Source: Nocardia farcinica
GTDB lineage: Bacteria; Actinomycetota; Actinomycetes; Mycobacteriales; Mycobacteriaceae
DNA length: 64,000 bases
Direction: 5' to 3'
Assembly (NCBI RefSeq): GCF_001182745.1
Contig: NZ_LN868938.1
Coordinates: 2,728,001-2,792,000, forward strand
In this document: piece after piece, positions 37,214 through 45,811 of the stretch
How positions within the stretch are numbered: the stretch's first letter is position 1
How the letters are laid out: each line of letters starts with the position of its first letter
The notes under the pieces: generated by a model
Database searches by the model: none
Told to the model about the DNA's origin: nothing
The model's input: only the letters and a program-made list of their open reading frames with translations
Translations under genes and position numbers: made by a program

Positions 37214-38478
37214 CCGGCGCGGACACCGCCGCGGCGGTGGCCGAGCACACCGCGCGCACGTCCTACGGGCGGCATCGTGCGGGTGCGCGCGACCGCGACC
37301 TGGTTGTGCTGGTCGCGGTGCTGGCCGCCGGTTGCGGCGACCTGACGCTCGCCGAGGACACCCTGGCGGAGGCCTTCGAGCAGGCGCTTCGCACCTGGCC
37401 CCGCCGGGGTGTGCCGGCCAACCCGGAGGGCTGGTTGCTGACGGTGGCGCGCAACCGTCAGCGCGACGTGTGGAAGTCAGCGGGGTACCGGCGCAGCGTG
37501 CCGCTCGACACCGAAGACCCACCCGTCGAGGGCGTCGCGCTGCTCGACGACCTCGACGCCGATGCCATTCCGGACCGGCGGCTGGCGCTGCTGTTCGTGT
37601 GCGCCCACCCCGCCGTCGCCGCCGAGGCCCGCACGCCGCTGATGCTGCAGACCGTGCTCGGCTTCGACTCGTCCCAGGTGGCCCGGGCGTTCGCGGTGTC
37701 ACCGGCGGCGATGCAGCAGCGGCTGGTGCGGGCCAAACGCCGCATCCGCGATGCCCGGATCCCGTTCGTGGTGCCGGGGTGGGGCGCGTTGGCCGAGCGG
37801 TTGCCGCCCGTACTGGAGGCGATCTACGGGTGCCACGCCCTGACCTGGCGCGAGGGCACCCGGTCGCTCGCGGGTGAGGCCCGCTACCTCGCGGTCACGC
37901 TGGCCACCCTGCTCGCCGACGAACCGGAGGCGTGGGCTCTGGCCGCCCTGACCACCCTGGTCGCGGCGCGGAACAGCCCGGCCGACACCGTCTTCCGGCC
38001 GCTCGACGCGCAGGACCCCGCCGACTGGGATCCGCGGCTGATCATCGAGGGCGAGGACTACCTCCGCCGGGCCGAGCGGCCGGGCTCGGCGCCGGGCCGT
38101 TTCCAGCTCGAGGCGGCCATCCACGCCGTGCACTGCGCCCGGCTCACCACCGGCGACACCGATTGGCAGGCACTGCGCACCCTCTACACCGCCCTGGTCG
38201 CCGTCGCCCCCACTCTCGGCAGCCGCACCGCGCACGCCGCGGTGCTCGGCCGCACCGACTCCGCCGAGGACGGGCTGTGCCTACTCGACCGCCTGCCGCC
38301 CGAGCGGGAGCGGTTCCAGCCCTACCACGCCACCCGCGCGGATCTCCTCGCCCGCGCCGGACGGTTCGCCGAAGCCGCCGCCGCGTACGACACGGCGGCC
38401 ACGCTGACCGACGACCCGGCGGTACGGGAGTTCCTTCGGGCGCGCGGAGCGGCGGTCCGTGGATCGCCGCGGCGCTAA
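37210..38478 (+). CDS. ECF42-type RNA polymerase sigma factor with C-terminal TPR extension
   Basis: 422 aa. Region 2 (LAEDTLAEAFEQALRTWPRR and GWLLTVARNRQRDVWKSAGY) and region 4 (MLQTVLGFDSSQVARAFAVS, AAMQQRLVRAKRRIRD) are followed by about 230 residues of helical repeats (GRFQLEAAIHAVHCARLTTG; DLLARAGRFAEAAAAYDTAA). This layout and the adjacent DGPF protein define the ECF42 group. No anti-sigma gene is present, so control may come from the C-terminal extension. The GTG start is coupled to the upstream gene. Confidence 0.92.
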   Translation: MTGADTAAAVAEHTARTSYGRHRAGARDRDLVVLVAVLAAGCGDLTLAEDTLAEAFEQALRTWPRRGVPANPEGWLLTVARNRQRDVWKSAGYRRSVPLDTEDPPVEGVALLDDLDADAIPDRRLALLFVCAHPAVAAEARTPLMLQTVLGFDSSQVARAFAVSPAAMQQRLVRAKRRIRDARIPFVVPGWGALAERLPPVLEAIYGCHALTWREGTRSLAGEARYLAVTLATLLADEPEAWALAALTTLVAARNSPADTVFRPLDAQDPADWDPRLIIEGEDYLRRAERPGSAPGRFQLEAAIHAVHCARLTTGDTDWQALRTLYTALVAVAPTLGSRTAHAAVLGRTDSAEDGLCLLDRLPPERERFQPYHATRADLLARAGRFAEAAAAYDTAATLTDDPAVREFLRARGAAVRGSPRR

Positions 38479-40744
38479 CCGGGGCTCAGCAGCCGGACCA
38501 GGAACAGCGTCGACAGGGCGGCCACCGCCACCACCGTCACGATCCGGCGCGGTTCCCGGTACCGCAACGCCGCGACGATCGCGACCACCACCGCGGCCGC
38601 GACGAACCCGCCTGCCGCCCCACCGGGCACCGACAGCACCGCGCCCGGCCACGCGGCGGCGCGCCCGGCGACGGTGAGCAGCCACCACAACGGCGGGATC
38701 GCCAGGTGCAGTACCACTTCCGCGAGCGGCGACCAGAACCAGGCGACCGCGGCCGCGGCCGCCCCGATGATCGTCACCGGCGCGATCACCGGAGCCACCA
38801 GCACGTTCGCCGCGACCGCGACAAGACTGACCCGGCCGGTCAATGCCACCAGGAGTGGCACGGTGACGGTGAACGCGGCCGCCGAGACGGCGACGATCTC
38901 GGCCGGGAGCTGCCACCACCCCCGCTCCCGCAACCAGTCTGCCCAGCTGGGCGCGAGCAGGATCAGCGCGCCGGTCGCCAGGACCGACAGCGCGAACCCC
39001 GCACTCACCGCCAATTCCGGCCGGTACAGCAGCAGCCCGATCACCGCGGCGCACAGCGCGGGCAGCGCCTGCTTGCGCCGCCCGGTCGTCACCGCCGCCA
39101 GCGTGACCACCCCCATCGCCGCCGCGCGCAGCACGCTCGGATCCGGCCGTGCCACCACCACGAACATCACCAACGCCGCCGCCGCGACCGCCACCGCGGA
39201 CCGCGGACTCAGGCCGAGCCGCCGCGCCGCACCGAGCACCACCGTGAGCACGATTGTGAAATTCGCCCCGCTGACCACGCAGAGGTGTTGCAGCCCCGCG
39301 ACTTCGAAGTGCGACCGTACCGGATCCGGCAGCCGCGAGGTGTCGCCGAGCACCAACGCGGGCAGCAGCCCGGCGGCGTCCGGCGGCAGCGCCCGCCCCG
39401 CCGCCCCGGCCAGACCGGCCCGCACCGCACTCGCCGCCCGCTGCCACCACGGCAACGCCCCCACCGGCACCGGCGGCCCGTCCGCGATCAGCACCGCCAC
39501 CGTCAGGTCTCTGCTCCGCGGTGCCTGCACCCGCGCGCGAAAGGCCGTCGCCTGTCCCGGCACCACCTCCGCCCACGCCGGACCACTCGCCAGCACCACC
39601 ACCGCCCCGCCGCCGCGCACCACGGCATCCCCGCGCCGGAACTCGCGCAACTCCGCCCGCACCACCCAGCGCGATCGCCCCGCGCCCGCGCCGGTCCGCA
39701 CCGGCCGGGGATCGTCCTCCGGCGTCACCAGCACCTCCACCCACGCCTTCTCCCCCAACTGCCGCAGCGGATGCGCCCCCGCCCGGTGCTCGCGCCACGC
39801 CGCCGCCAGCGCGAACCCGGCGGCCAGCCCCAGCGCCGCCACCAACACCATCGCCCAGCCGCGCCGACCACCCGCCCTGCCCGATCCGGCCGCCCCCGGC
39901 TCCGCACCGCCAACCACCGCCCGACCGCCCCCACACGGTCGCCCGCCACCCTGGCGGCCATCACACGACCACCCACGTCACCGCGCCCCACCACACCGCC
40001 GCCCACCACACGACCACCCACTACGCGGTCGCCCGACACACCACCGCCCAGCACACCACCGCCCAGCACACCACCGCCCACCACACGACCACCGACCACG
40101 CGGTCGCCCGACACACCACCACCCGCCACACCGCCGCCCACCGCACGACCATTCAGCTCGCGGCCCACCGCGCCGCCCGTCCACACCGGCGGTCCGCCGG
40201 CCGCCGCGGTGCCGGTCCCGCGGCGAATGGCAGTGCGGCTGCGTCCGTCCGGCGGCGTCGAGAACCTGCGGCCCGGTCCTCGCGCGGCGCCCGGTGTCGG
40301 CCGCGCCGGACGAGGGCCGGGCCGGTGGACTGCGCCGATCCACGCGGCCGCTCCGGTCGCGGCGCACACGACCGCGACGGCGACCCCGACCAGCCAGCCA
40401 CCGCGCACCGCCGCGATCGTCGCCAGCCAGCACGCGAGCGCGGTGGGCAGCAATCGGACATCCAAGAGGTCTCGGGCGGTCCCCCGCTCGCCGGTGTCCG
40501 CCGACGCATCCCCCACCCGGGTCCCCTCGGCCCGCGACCGGATCACCTGCGCTCGGGCCATCAGGGCGGCGATCATTCCGCTTGGCCGGGAGCGGACCGC
40601 GCGCCACCCGCGCCCGGATCGGCCACGGCCACCGTCGATTTCCCGGTCTCGGCGGCCCGTCCGGGAGGCCGCCCCGGTGCCGGGGCCGGTACCACCGGAG
40701 GGCCGCACCGCCGCTCGAGCCGGCAGCGCGCGCGACCCCCTCAT
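38475..40744 (-). CDS. comEC: ComEC/Rec2 DNA-uptake channel, with internal tandem repeats and apparent frameshift
   Basis: The upstream frame starts at an ATG overlapping the comEA stop (ATGA) and carries the first membrane helices (DVRLLPTALACWLATIAAVR). It then enters a GGGV/GDRVVGGRV repeat encoded by 15-bp tandem repeats (39962-40155). The competence domain continues in another frame: MVLVAALGLAAGFALAAAWR, VSGANFTIVLTVVLGAARRL and the remaining helices to LFLVRLLSPG. One extra G in the minus-strand run at 39928-39932 would join the frames and continue the repeat pattern. ComEC forms the membrane channel for single-stranded DNA. The downstream metallo-hydrolase domain found in some ComEC proteins is absent, as in mycobacteria. 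It is either a sequence error or a disrupted gene. Confidence 0.7.
39962..40155. repeat. 15-bp tandem repeat array inside comEC
   Basis: About 13 degenerate units related to CACACCACCGCCCAG. A larger module is also visible: 40006-40080 (75 bp) and 40081-40140 (60 bp) both start CCACACGACCACC and contain ACGCGGTCGCCCGACAC. Differences are multiples of 15 bp, as expected for copy-number change that keeps the reading frame. In the protein it makes a Gly/Val-rich linker. Confidence 0.7.
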
Positions 40745-42153
40745 ACCGTCACCAGCTCGCGGAGGCGGGCGAGGCGGGCCGGGCCGATGCCGTCGACCTC
40801 GGCGAGTTGGTCGACGGCGGTGAAGCGGCCGTTCGCGGTGCGCCAGGCGAGGATCGCGCGCGCGGTGACGGGACCGACGCCGGGCAGTGCGTCGAGTTGC
40901 GCTTCGGTGGCCGTGTTCAGGTCGATCTTGCCCGCCGTCCCGGGTACCGGAGCTCCCGCGGTGGCACCCGCCGCACCTCCCGCGCCGCCCGCGCTGATGG
41001 TGGCGCTGCCGGGCCGGGGACCGTCACCGGTCGGCGCCGCAGCGCCGACGAGGATCTGGTCGCCGTCCTGGACCCGCTGGGCGAGGTTGAGACCGGTCAG
41101 GTCCGCGCCGTCGCGCGGCCCGCCCGCCGCCGCGAGTGCGTCGGCCACCCGTGCGCCCGCGGGCAACCGGACCAGACCACCATGATGTACCAGCCCGACC
41201 ACGCTGACGACGAGTTCGCCTGTCGCCGGCGGGGTTTCGGGCACCGGCACGCTGCCCGGCGCGGCCGCCTGCGTGCGGGCCGCTCCGGACACCGGCACGC
41301 CGGGAGGTGCCGTGGTGGTGCGCACGGAGGCCAGCGGCGGCACCGGGTGGGTGACCGGCTGCGCGCGGGTCAGCACGAACGCGGTGACCAAGACCGCCAG
41401 CACCCCGACGAGAACCAGGGTGACAGCGCCGCGCCGGCCGGGGTCGACCCGGGCGCCGCGGAAGCGCTCGGGCACGAGCCGCCGCGTCCACGGTTCGGGG
41501 GCCTGCGGTTCCCGGAGCCACTCCGGTTCGTCGACCTCGGCGAACTCGTCGGCGGCGATGTCCGCCGGTGCCTGCGCGGCACCCCACGCCGCGTCGCGCC
41601 GTGCGGCCGAACTCGCCCGCGCGGTGGACGTGCGAACCTCGGGGCGCGCCGGAGCGCCGTGCCCGTCGGGATCCGGCGGGCCGGTGTCGTCGCCGAGGTC
41701 GAGCGCCGACCCCGCCTCCGCGACGCTCCCGCGCCCGTCGCCGCTCCGCCCGTCGCCGATCCGCCCGTCGCCGACCCGTCCGTCGCCGCTCCGCCCGTCG
41801 CCGATCCATCCGTCGCCGCTCCGCGCGTCGCCGGTGTCGAACCGCCGTAGCGCGGTATCGATGAGGCCCGGCCGCGCCTCGTCCTCGTCGAAGGCTCCGG
41901 CCACGGGCACCTCGGCATCAGGCTCGAGGTCGTTGTCCGGCAGGTCGTCTCGATCCCATCGCGCAGGCGCGGCGGCCCGCGAGCGGACGGGCCGACCGCT
42001 GCGGTGTGGTGTGGGCGCCGGAGATCGATGACCGGTGTGCGCGACCACCGCGGGACGTCCGGGCGGAATGGCCGCCGCTCGGCTCGCACCCACCCGCTCG
42101 GTCAACACCCCCAGCCGCCGCCGGATCCGCTCGCGTTCGTCGTGTCGTGGCAT
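40741..42153 (-). CDS. comEA: ComEA-like helix-hairpin-helix DNA-binding protein
   Basis: 470 aa. An N-terminal hydrophilic region of about 260 residues includes a GDGR(S/I/V) tandem repeat. One membrane helix follows (VTLVLVGVLAVLVTAFVLTR), then an SLBB-like domain (VSVVGLVHHGGLVRLPAGAR) and the C-terminal HhH pair KIDLNTATEAQLDALPGVG and VDQLAEVDGIGPARLARLRE. ComEA binds double-stranded DNA outside the membrane and hands it to ComEC, encoded right after it. The N-terminal extension is far longer than in classical ComEA. ATG 42153 was chosen; 37 upstream in-frame codons look non-coding. Confidence 0.9.
   Translation of the reverse strand: MPRHDERERIRRRLGVLTERVGASRAAAIPPGRPAVVAHTGHRSPAPTPHRSGRPVRSRAAAPARWDRDDLPDNDLEPDAEVPVAGAFDEDEARPGLIDTALRRFDTGDARSGDGWIGDGRSGDGRVGDGRIGDGRSGDGRGSVAEAGSALDLGDDTGPPDPDGHGAPARPEVRTSTARASSAARRDAAWGAAQAPADIAADEFAEVDEPEWLREPQAPEPWTRRLVPERFRGARVDPGRRGAVTLVLVGVLAVLVTAFVLTRAQPVTHPVPPLASVRTTTAPPGVPVSGAARTQAAAPGSVPVPETPPATGELVVSVVGLVHHGGLVRLPAGARVADALAAAGGPRDGADLTGLNLAQRVQDGDQILVGAAAPTGDGPRPGSATISAGGAGGAAGATAGAPVPGTAGKIDLNTATEAQLDALPGVGPVTARAILAWRTANGRFTAVDQLAEVDGIGPARLARLRELVTV
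41740..41830. repeat. 15-bp tandem repeat array inside comEA
   Basis: About six units of CCGCCCGTCGCCGAT-type sequence encode GDG(R/W)(S/I/V) pentapeptides (GDGRSGDGRVGDGRIGDGRS). Units differ at few positions, suggesting recent expansion. The repeat lies in the cytoplasmic part before the membrane helix. Confidence 0.7.
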
Positions 42154-42292
42154 GGCGGCGACGCTAGGCCGCGGCGCACGCCGGGCAGGCGCACCGACCA
42201 GCGAGAACAGCGCCCCTGTGGACCAATCGCGGGCTGTGCACAACCACCCCGGGGTGGCTCGCACCGCCCTCCCGTACCGCCCTCGGCTCTGC

Positions 42293-42298
42293 TACCGT
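42293..42298 (+). promoter_or_regulatory. Putative -10 of the threonine leader transcript
   Basis: TACCGT ends 7 bases before the ATG of the leader peptide, so the transcript would begin at that ATG. No strong -35 is seen. The region to the left is the divergent start of comEA. Confidence 0.45.
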
Positions 42299-42305
42299 CG
42301 TTCGC

Positions 42306-42356
42306 ATGCAGCACGCCCACGTGACGACCACGCCGGAATTCGTCCCGGCGCGCTGA
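42306..42356 (+). CDS. Threonine-rich leader peptide, 16 aa
   Basis: Reads MQHAHVTTTPEFVPAR then TGA. Three consecutive Thr codons (ACG ACC ACG, 42324-42332) lie ahead of a strong terminator and a gene for a threonyl-tRNA synthetase. This is the classical layout of ribosome-mediated attenuation: scarce Thr-tRNA would stall the ribosome on these codons. No ribosome-binding site precedes the ATG, and a -10 lies 7 bases upstream, so the peptide is probably translated from a leaderless message. Confidence 0.75.
   Translation: MQHAHVTTTPEFVPAR
42331..42350 (+). promoter_or_regulatory. Candidate 1:2 hairpin of the threonine attenuator
   Basis: CGCCGG (42331-42336) can pair with CCGGCG (42345-42350). 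The first arm overlaps the last Thr codon, so a stalled ribosome would cover it. The freed second arm (TCCCGG) could then pair with CCGGG of the terminator's 5' arm and act as antiterminator. This is an inferred model. Confidence 0.5.
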
Positions 42357-42372
42357 CTGATGTTCTGACGAC

Positions 42373-42403
42373 AAGGCCCCGGGCGAGTGCCCGGGGCCTT
42401 TCG
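42373..42403 (+). terminator. Attenuator terminator upstream of the short thrS
   Basis: A 12-bp perfect stem (AAGGCCCCGGGC, 42373-42384, with 42389-42400) and a GAGT loop, followed by a short T run (TTTCG). It lies 16 nt after the leader stop and about 35 nt before the synthetase ATG, so it must be read through for expression. Confidence 0.8.
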
Positions 42404-42437
42404 CTGTGGTCACTCGTCCGTCGACGCGAGGAGACCC

Positions 42438-43646
42438 ATGTACGACCATCGCAAGCTCGGTCGCGAGCTCGACCTGTTCGACAGCGATCCACTCATCGGC
42501 TCGGGACTGCCGTACTGGCTGCCGTCCGGCGGCGCACTGCGGCACGCGCTCGAAGAGTACATCCGCACCGCGGAACACCGCGCCGGCTATCGCCACGTGC
42601 ACTCACCGGTACTCGGCAAGCGGGAGCTCTACGAGATATCCGGGCACTGGGCGCACTACCGCGAGGACATGTATCCGCCGATGGACGTCGGCGGCGAGCA
42701 GGTGGTGCTGCGCCCCAGTCTGTGCCCGCACCACGCGCTGATCTACCGGTCGCGATCACACAGCTATCGCGAATTGCCGTTGCGGATGGCCGAACTGGGC
42801 GTGATGTACCGTGCCGAGCTGTCCGGGGTGCTGGGCGGGCTGAGCCGGGTCCGGGCCATCCACCTCAACGACGCGCACATTTTCTGCACCGAGGACCAGG
42901 TGGGTGCCGAGGTGCACGCGGCGCTGGCGATGATCGCCCGCGCACACGCCGCCCTCGGCATCGCGCCGCACCGGTTCCGGCTGTCGCTGCCCGGGCCGGG
43001 CGGGAAATACGTCCCGAATCCGGCGATGTGGGAGCGCGCGACCGGGGTGCTCGTCGAGGCGTTGCGGGCGGCCGGGATCGACTACGAGCCCGCCGACGAC
43101 GAAGCGGCGTTCTACGGACCCAAGATCGACGTGCAGTTCCTCGACAGCGCGGGCCGCGAATTCACCCTGTCCACCGTGCAGGTCGACTTCCATCAACCCG
43201 AGCAGTTCGACCTGTGCTACATCGGTGCCGACGGTGCGAAACATCGTCCGGTCATGGTGCACCGCAGCATCATCGGCAGTGTGGAACGCGCGGTCGCCCA
43301 CCTGGTCGAGGTGCACGGCGGGGCGTTCCCGGTGTGGCTGGCGCCCACCCAGGTGGTGGTCCTGCCGCTCTCGGGCGAGCAGCACGCCGCGGCCGAGGAC
43401 GTGGTGCGGGTGCTGCGCGCGGCCGATGTGCGAGCCGAACTCGCGGGACACGACCAGGGCAGTCTCGGCGCACGGATCCGAGCCGGTCGGCAGGTGCCGT
43501 ACCAGGTGGTCGTCGGGCCGAAAGAGGTGGCGGCGGGGACCCTCGCCGTGCGGTTGCGCTCCGGAGAGCAGCTCGCACCACTACCGGTTTCCGACTTCCT
43601 GGCACGGGTGGACCGGGTGGTGCGCGCGCACGCCGCCGAGCTCTGA
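42438..43646 (+). CDS. Short threonyl-tRNA synthetase paralogue lacking editing domains
   Basis: 402 aa, class II synthetase core plus anticodon-binding domain only. ThrRS-specific stretches are present: ELYEISGHWAHYREDMYPPM, RAELSGVLGGLSRVRAIHLN and DAHIFCTEDQV. The zinc ligands appear kept: Cys in RPSLCPHHAL, His in NDAHIF, His in MVHRSIIGSVER. The C-terminal domain (WLAPTQVVVLPLSGEQHAAA) binds the anticodon. The TGS and editing domains (about 240 residues in full ThrRS) are missing, so it cannot clear Ser-tRNA(Thr) by itself. GAGGAGACCC precedes the ATG. Likely a second ThrRS for stress, threonine shortage or inhibitor resistance; a full-length copy should exist elsewhere. Confidence 0.88.
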   Translation: MYDHRKLGRELDLFDSDPLIGSGLPYWLPSGGALRHALEEYIRTAEHRAGYRHVHSPVLGKRELYEISGHWAHYREDMYPPMDVGGEQVVLRPSLCPHHALIYRSRSHSYRELPLRMAELGVMYRAELSGVLGGLSRVRAIHLNDAHIFCTEDQVGAEVHAALAMIARAHAALGIAPHRFRLSLPGPGGKYVPNPAMWERATGVLVEALRAAGIDYEPADDEAAFYGPKIDVQFLDSAGREFTLSTVQVDFHQPEQFDLCYIGADGAKHRPVMVHRSIIGSVERAVAHLVEVHGGAFPVWLAPTQVVVLPLSGEQHAAAEDVVRVLRAADVRAELAGHDQGSLGARIRAGRQVPYQVVVGPKEVAAGTLAVRLRSGEQLAPLPVSDFLARVDRVVRAHAAEL

Positions 43647-43672
43647 CGAATCCCGGCGAGTACCGGGCGGTT

Positions 43673-44515
43673 TCAGTCGCAGCCGCCCGGTATCACCAGC
43701 ACGCCCAGCGCGCCGACGCCGAGATGCACAGCGAGAACGGGGCCGAACTCGGCGACGACGAGTTCTTTCAATTCCGGCAGCCGCTCTCGCAGCTGACCGG
43801 CGACGATCTCGGCCGCTTCCGCCGCACCGAGGTGTTGGACGGCGACGGCCGCCCCGTCCGCGCCCGCGGCCTCCACCGCCGCGGCGACCAGGCGCGCGTA
43901 CGCCTTGGACCGGGTGCGCGCCTTCTCCCGCAGCTCCAGCTTGCCCTCGACCAGTTGCAGCAGCGGCTTGGTGACCAGTTCGCTGCCGAAGAAGGAGGCG
44001 GCGGTGCTCAACCTGCCGCCGCGACGCAACTGTTCGGTGCGGTTGACCAGGATGAAGGTCCTGGCCCGGGTCGCGGCGGTGACGGCGGCGTCGTAGACCT
44101 CGTCGAGCGTGCCGCCGCGTGCCGCGCGGCGGGCCGCGGCCAGGGCAGGCAGACCGGTGGCCAGGCCCGCGCCGAGCGAATCCACCAGCCGCACCTGGCG
44201 ACCGGCGTCCATGTCTCGCACCGCCTGTCTGCCCGACTCCCAGGTGCCCGAGAGCTGCCGCGAGACGTGCACGGCCACCACGCCGTCGCCGCCGCTGCGC
44301 CGCAGCGCCTGTTCGTAGATCTCGCGCATCTCGCCGGGTGAGGCGGCGGAGGTGGTGACCGTGTCCGAGGTGTAGTCGATCTCGACCGGCTCCACGCCCT
44401 CCCGGATCGCACGGTCACCGACCAGCACGTGCAGCGGGACGACGGCGATGCCGAGCTCGTCCACCGTTGCGGTGGGCAGGCCGGCCGACGAATCGGTGAC
44501 GACCACGACGGCCAC
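43673..44515 (-). CDS. DegV-family fatty-acid-binding protein
   Basis: 280 aa. MAVVVVTDSSAGLPTATVDE, VTTSAASPGEMREIYEQALR and VHVSRQLSGTWESGRQAV are DegV signatures, with LVNRTEQLRRGGRLSTAASF in the middle. DegV proteins bind a fatty acid between two domains; some present it to fatty-acid kinase, but no fakA is nearby. It follows an OctT-type acyltransferase gene (3 bp gap), as in M. tuberculosis Rv2417c-Rv2418c, so it may serve acylation of methylglucose lipopolysaccharide. Confidence 0.93.
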   Translation of the reverse strand: MAVVVVTDSSAGLPTATVDELGIAVVPLHVLVGDRAIREGVEPVEIDYTSDTVTTSAASPGEMREIYEQALRRSGGDGVVAVHVSRQLSGTWESGRQAVRDMDAGRQVRLVDSLGAGLATGLPALAAARRAARGGTLDEVYDAAVTAATRARTFILVNRTEQLRRGGRLSTAASFFGSELVTKPLLQLVEGKLELREKARTRSKAYARLVAAAVEAAGADGAAVAVQHLGAAEAAEIVAGQLRERLPELKELVVAEFGPVLAVHLGVGALGVLVIPGGCD

Positions 44516-44518
44516 GGA

Positions 44519-45811
44519 CTACCGAACCTCCTGCAGGGTTTTCACCATCGCGTTCGCCACCGCGGTGTGGCCGTCCCAGCCCCAGTGGATGCCGTCGGGG
44601 TTGGCCTCGCCGGAGAAGATGTTCTCCCGCACCGCCTCACCGAGATCGACCAGCGGCACCGCGGTGCGCGCCGACCACTCCCGCAACGCCTGGACCGCGC
44701 GCGGCCGGCCCGAATGCACCCGCCCGTAGGCCTCGCAGTTGTGCACCGACGGCAGCACGCCGATCACCGGCAGGTCGGGACGCAGCTGGGCCAGTGCCTG
44801 CCGGGACTGTTCGAGGTAGTCGATGCTCACCCGCGGCGGCAACGCCACGGGCCTGCCCAGCTTCGAGAGCCGGGGTTGCAGCCAGTTGTAGGTGGCGCGC
44901 ACGCGCCTGCGCAGGGCGGGCGGGCGCACGTAACGGATCAGCTCGCGCAGCGCCGTCGGCAACGGTGAGGGCAGGGTGTCCATGCCGCCGACGGCGAACA
45001 CCACCGCACCCGCGCGCGGCACCGCCGCCCACACCCGCGGGTCGCCGATCAGCGCCCAGTAGGCGTCGCGACACGTCCAGCCGATCCGCCCGACCAGCTC
45101 GACATCCCAATCCAGTTCGGCGGCCACGAGATTCGGCCAGATGCGCGGATGGTCGGCGGGCAGCCCGCCCTTGGGCCCGAAGTAGGCCAGCGAATCGGCG
45201 ATCACCAGCAGCACCGGGCGCTTCGACTCGGCGGACGCGACAGCACCGGCGGCATCCTGCGCCGGCGCGGGGACATCGGCCAGGGAGTCGGCCGCAGCCG
45301 ATTCCGCCGGAGCCTGCGGCACGGTAGGGACGGATGGCTCGGCATCACCCGACTCGACGGGGGACGTCTCGGTAGGCGGATCGGCGACGGGCGAAACGGC
45401 CTCCCTCGACGAGGCATCGGCCGTGGCAACGGTCACGGGCGCGGCGGCCGCTTCGGCCTCCGAAACAGCATCCGTGACGGCGGCGGCCTCCTCGGTGCCG
45501 GAATTCACCGGATCGTCCGGCTGCGCGGTGGGGTGGTCGTTTCCGGCATCCGTCGCGTCGGCAGTGGTGTTCGCGGGCGGCCCGCCGAACAGCGCGTCCG
45601 GCAGCTGCCGTTCCGGTTTGGCCGAGACCTTCTGTTTGAACAGTTCGTCCGGCACGGTCCGCGCCGCGTCCTCGCGGGAGCCGCGCCGCTCGGGCTCGGC
45701 GGGTTCGGGCGGCGGGCCGAACAGCGCGTCGGGCAGTTGACGTTCCGGCTTGGCGCTCACCTGCCGGAACAGTTCGTCCGGGACCGACCGGACCGGCTGA
45801 TCAGAGGACAT
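44519..45811 (-). CDS. octT: SGNH-fold octanoyltransferase (OctT-like) with repeated N-terminal motif
   Basis: 430 aa. Residues ~200-430 form an SGNH hydrolase-type domain: [20 protein letters not shown] (Ser in ADS), [13 protein letters not shown] (GGxD) and [14 protein letters not shown] (catalytic D-H). Its orthologue Rv2418c is the octanoyltransferase of methylglucose lipopolysaccharide synthesis. The N-terminal 200 residues are extra. They hold a twice-repeated stretch, [18 protein letters not shown] and a near copy 43 residues later, each followed by DALFG, then an Ala/Pro/Glu linker. The ATG lies within the end of gpgP (11-bp overlap). Octanoyl transfer is from family knowledge. Confidence 0.85.
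   Translation of the reverse strand: MSSDQPVRSVPDELFRQVSAKPERQLPDALFGPPPEPAEPERRGSREDAARTVPDELFKQKVSAKPERQLPDALFGGPPANTTADATDAGNDHPTAQPDDPVNSGTEEAAAVTDAVSEAEAAAAPVTVATADASSREAVSPVADPPTETSPVESGDAEPSVPTVPQAPAESAAADSLADVPAPAQDAAGAVASAESKRPVLLVIADSLAYFGPKGGLPADHPRIWPNLVAAELDWDVELVGRIGWTCRDAYWALIGDPRVWAAVPRAGAVVFAVGGMDTLPSPLPTALRELIRYVRPPALRRRVRATYNWLQPRLSKLGRPVALPPRVSIDYLEQSRQALAQLRPDLPVIGVLPSVHNCEAYGRVHSGRPRAVQALREWSARTAVPLVDLGEAVRENIFSGEANPDGIHWGWDGHTAVANAMVKTLQEVR

Noticed and set aside
39962..40155. CRISPR array
   Set aside because: Units are 15 bp, contiguous and degenerate, with no unique spacers; they encode an in-frame linker in comEC.
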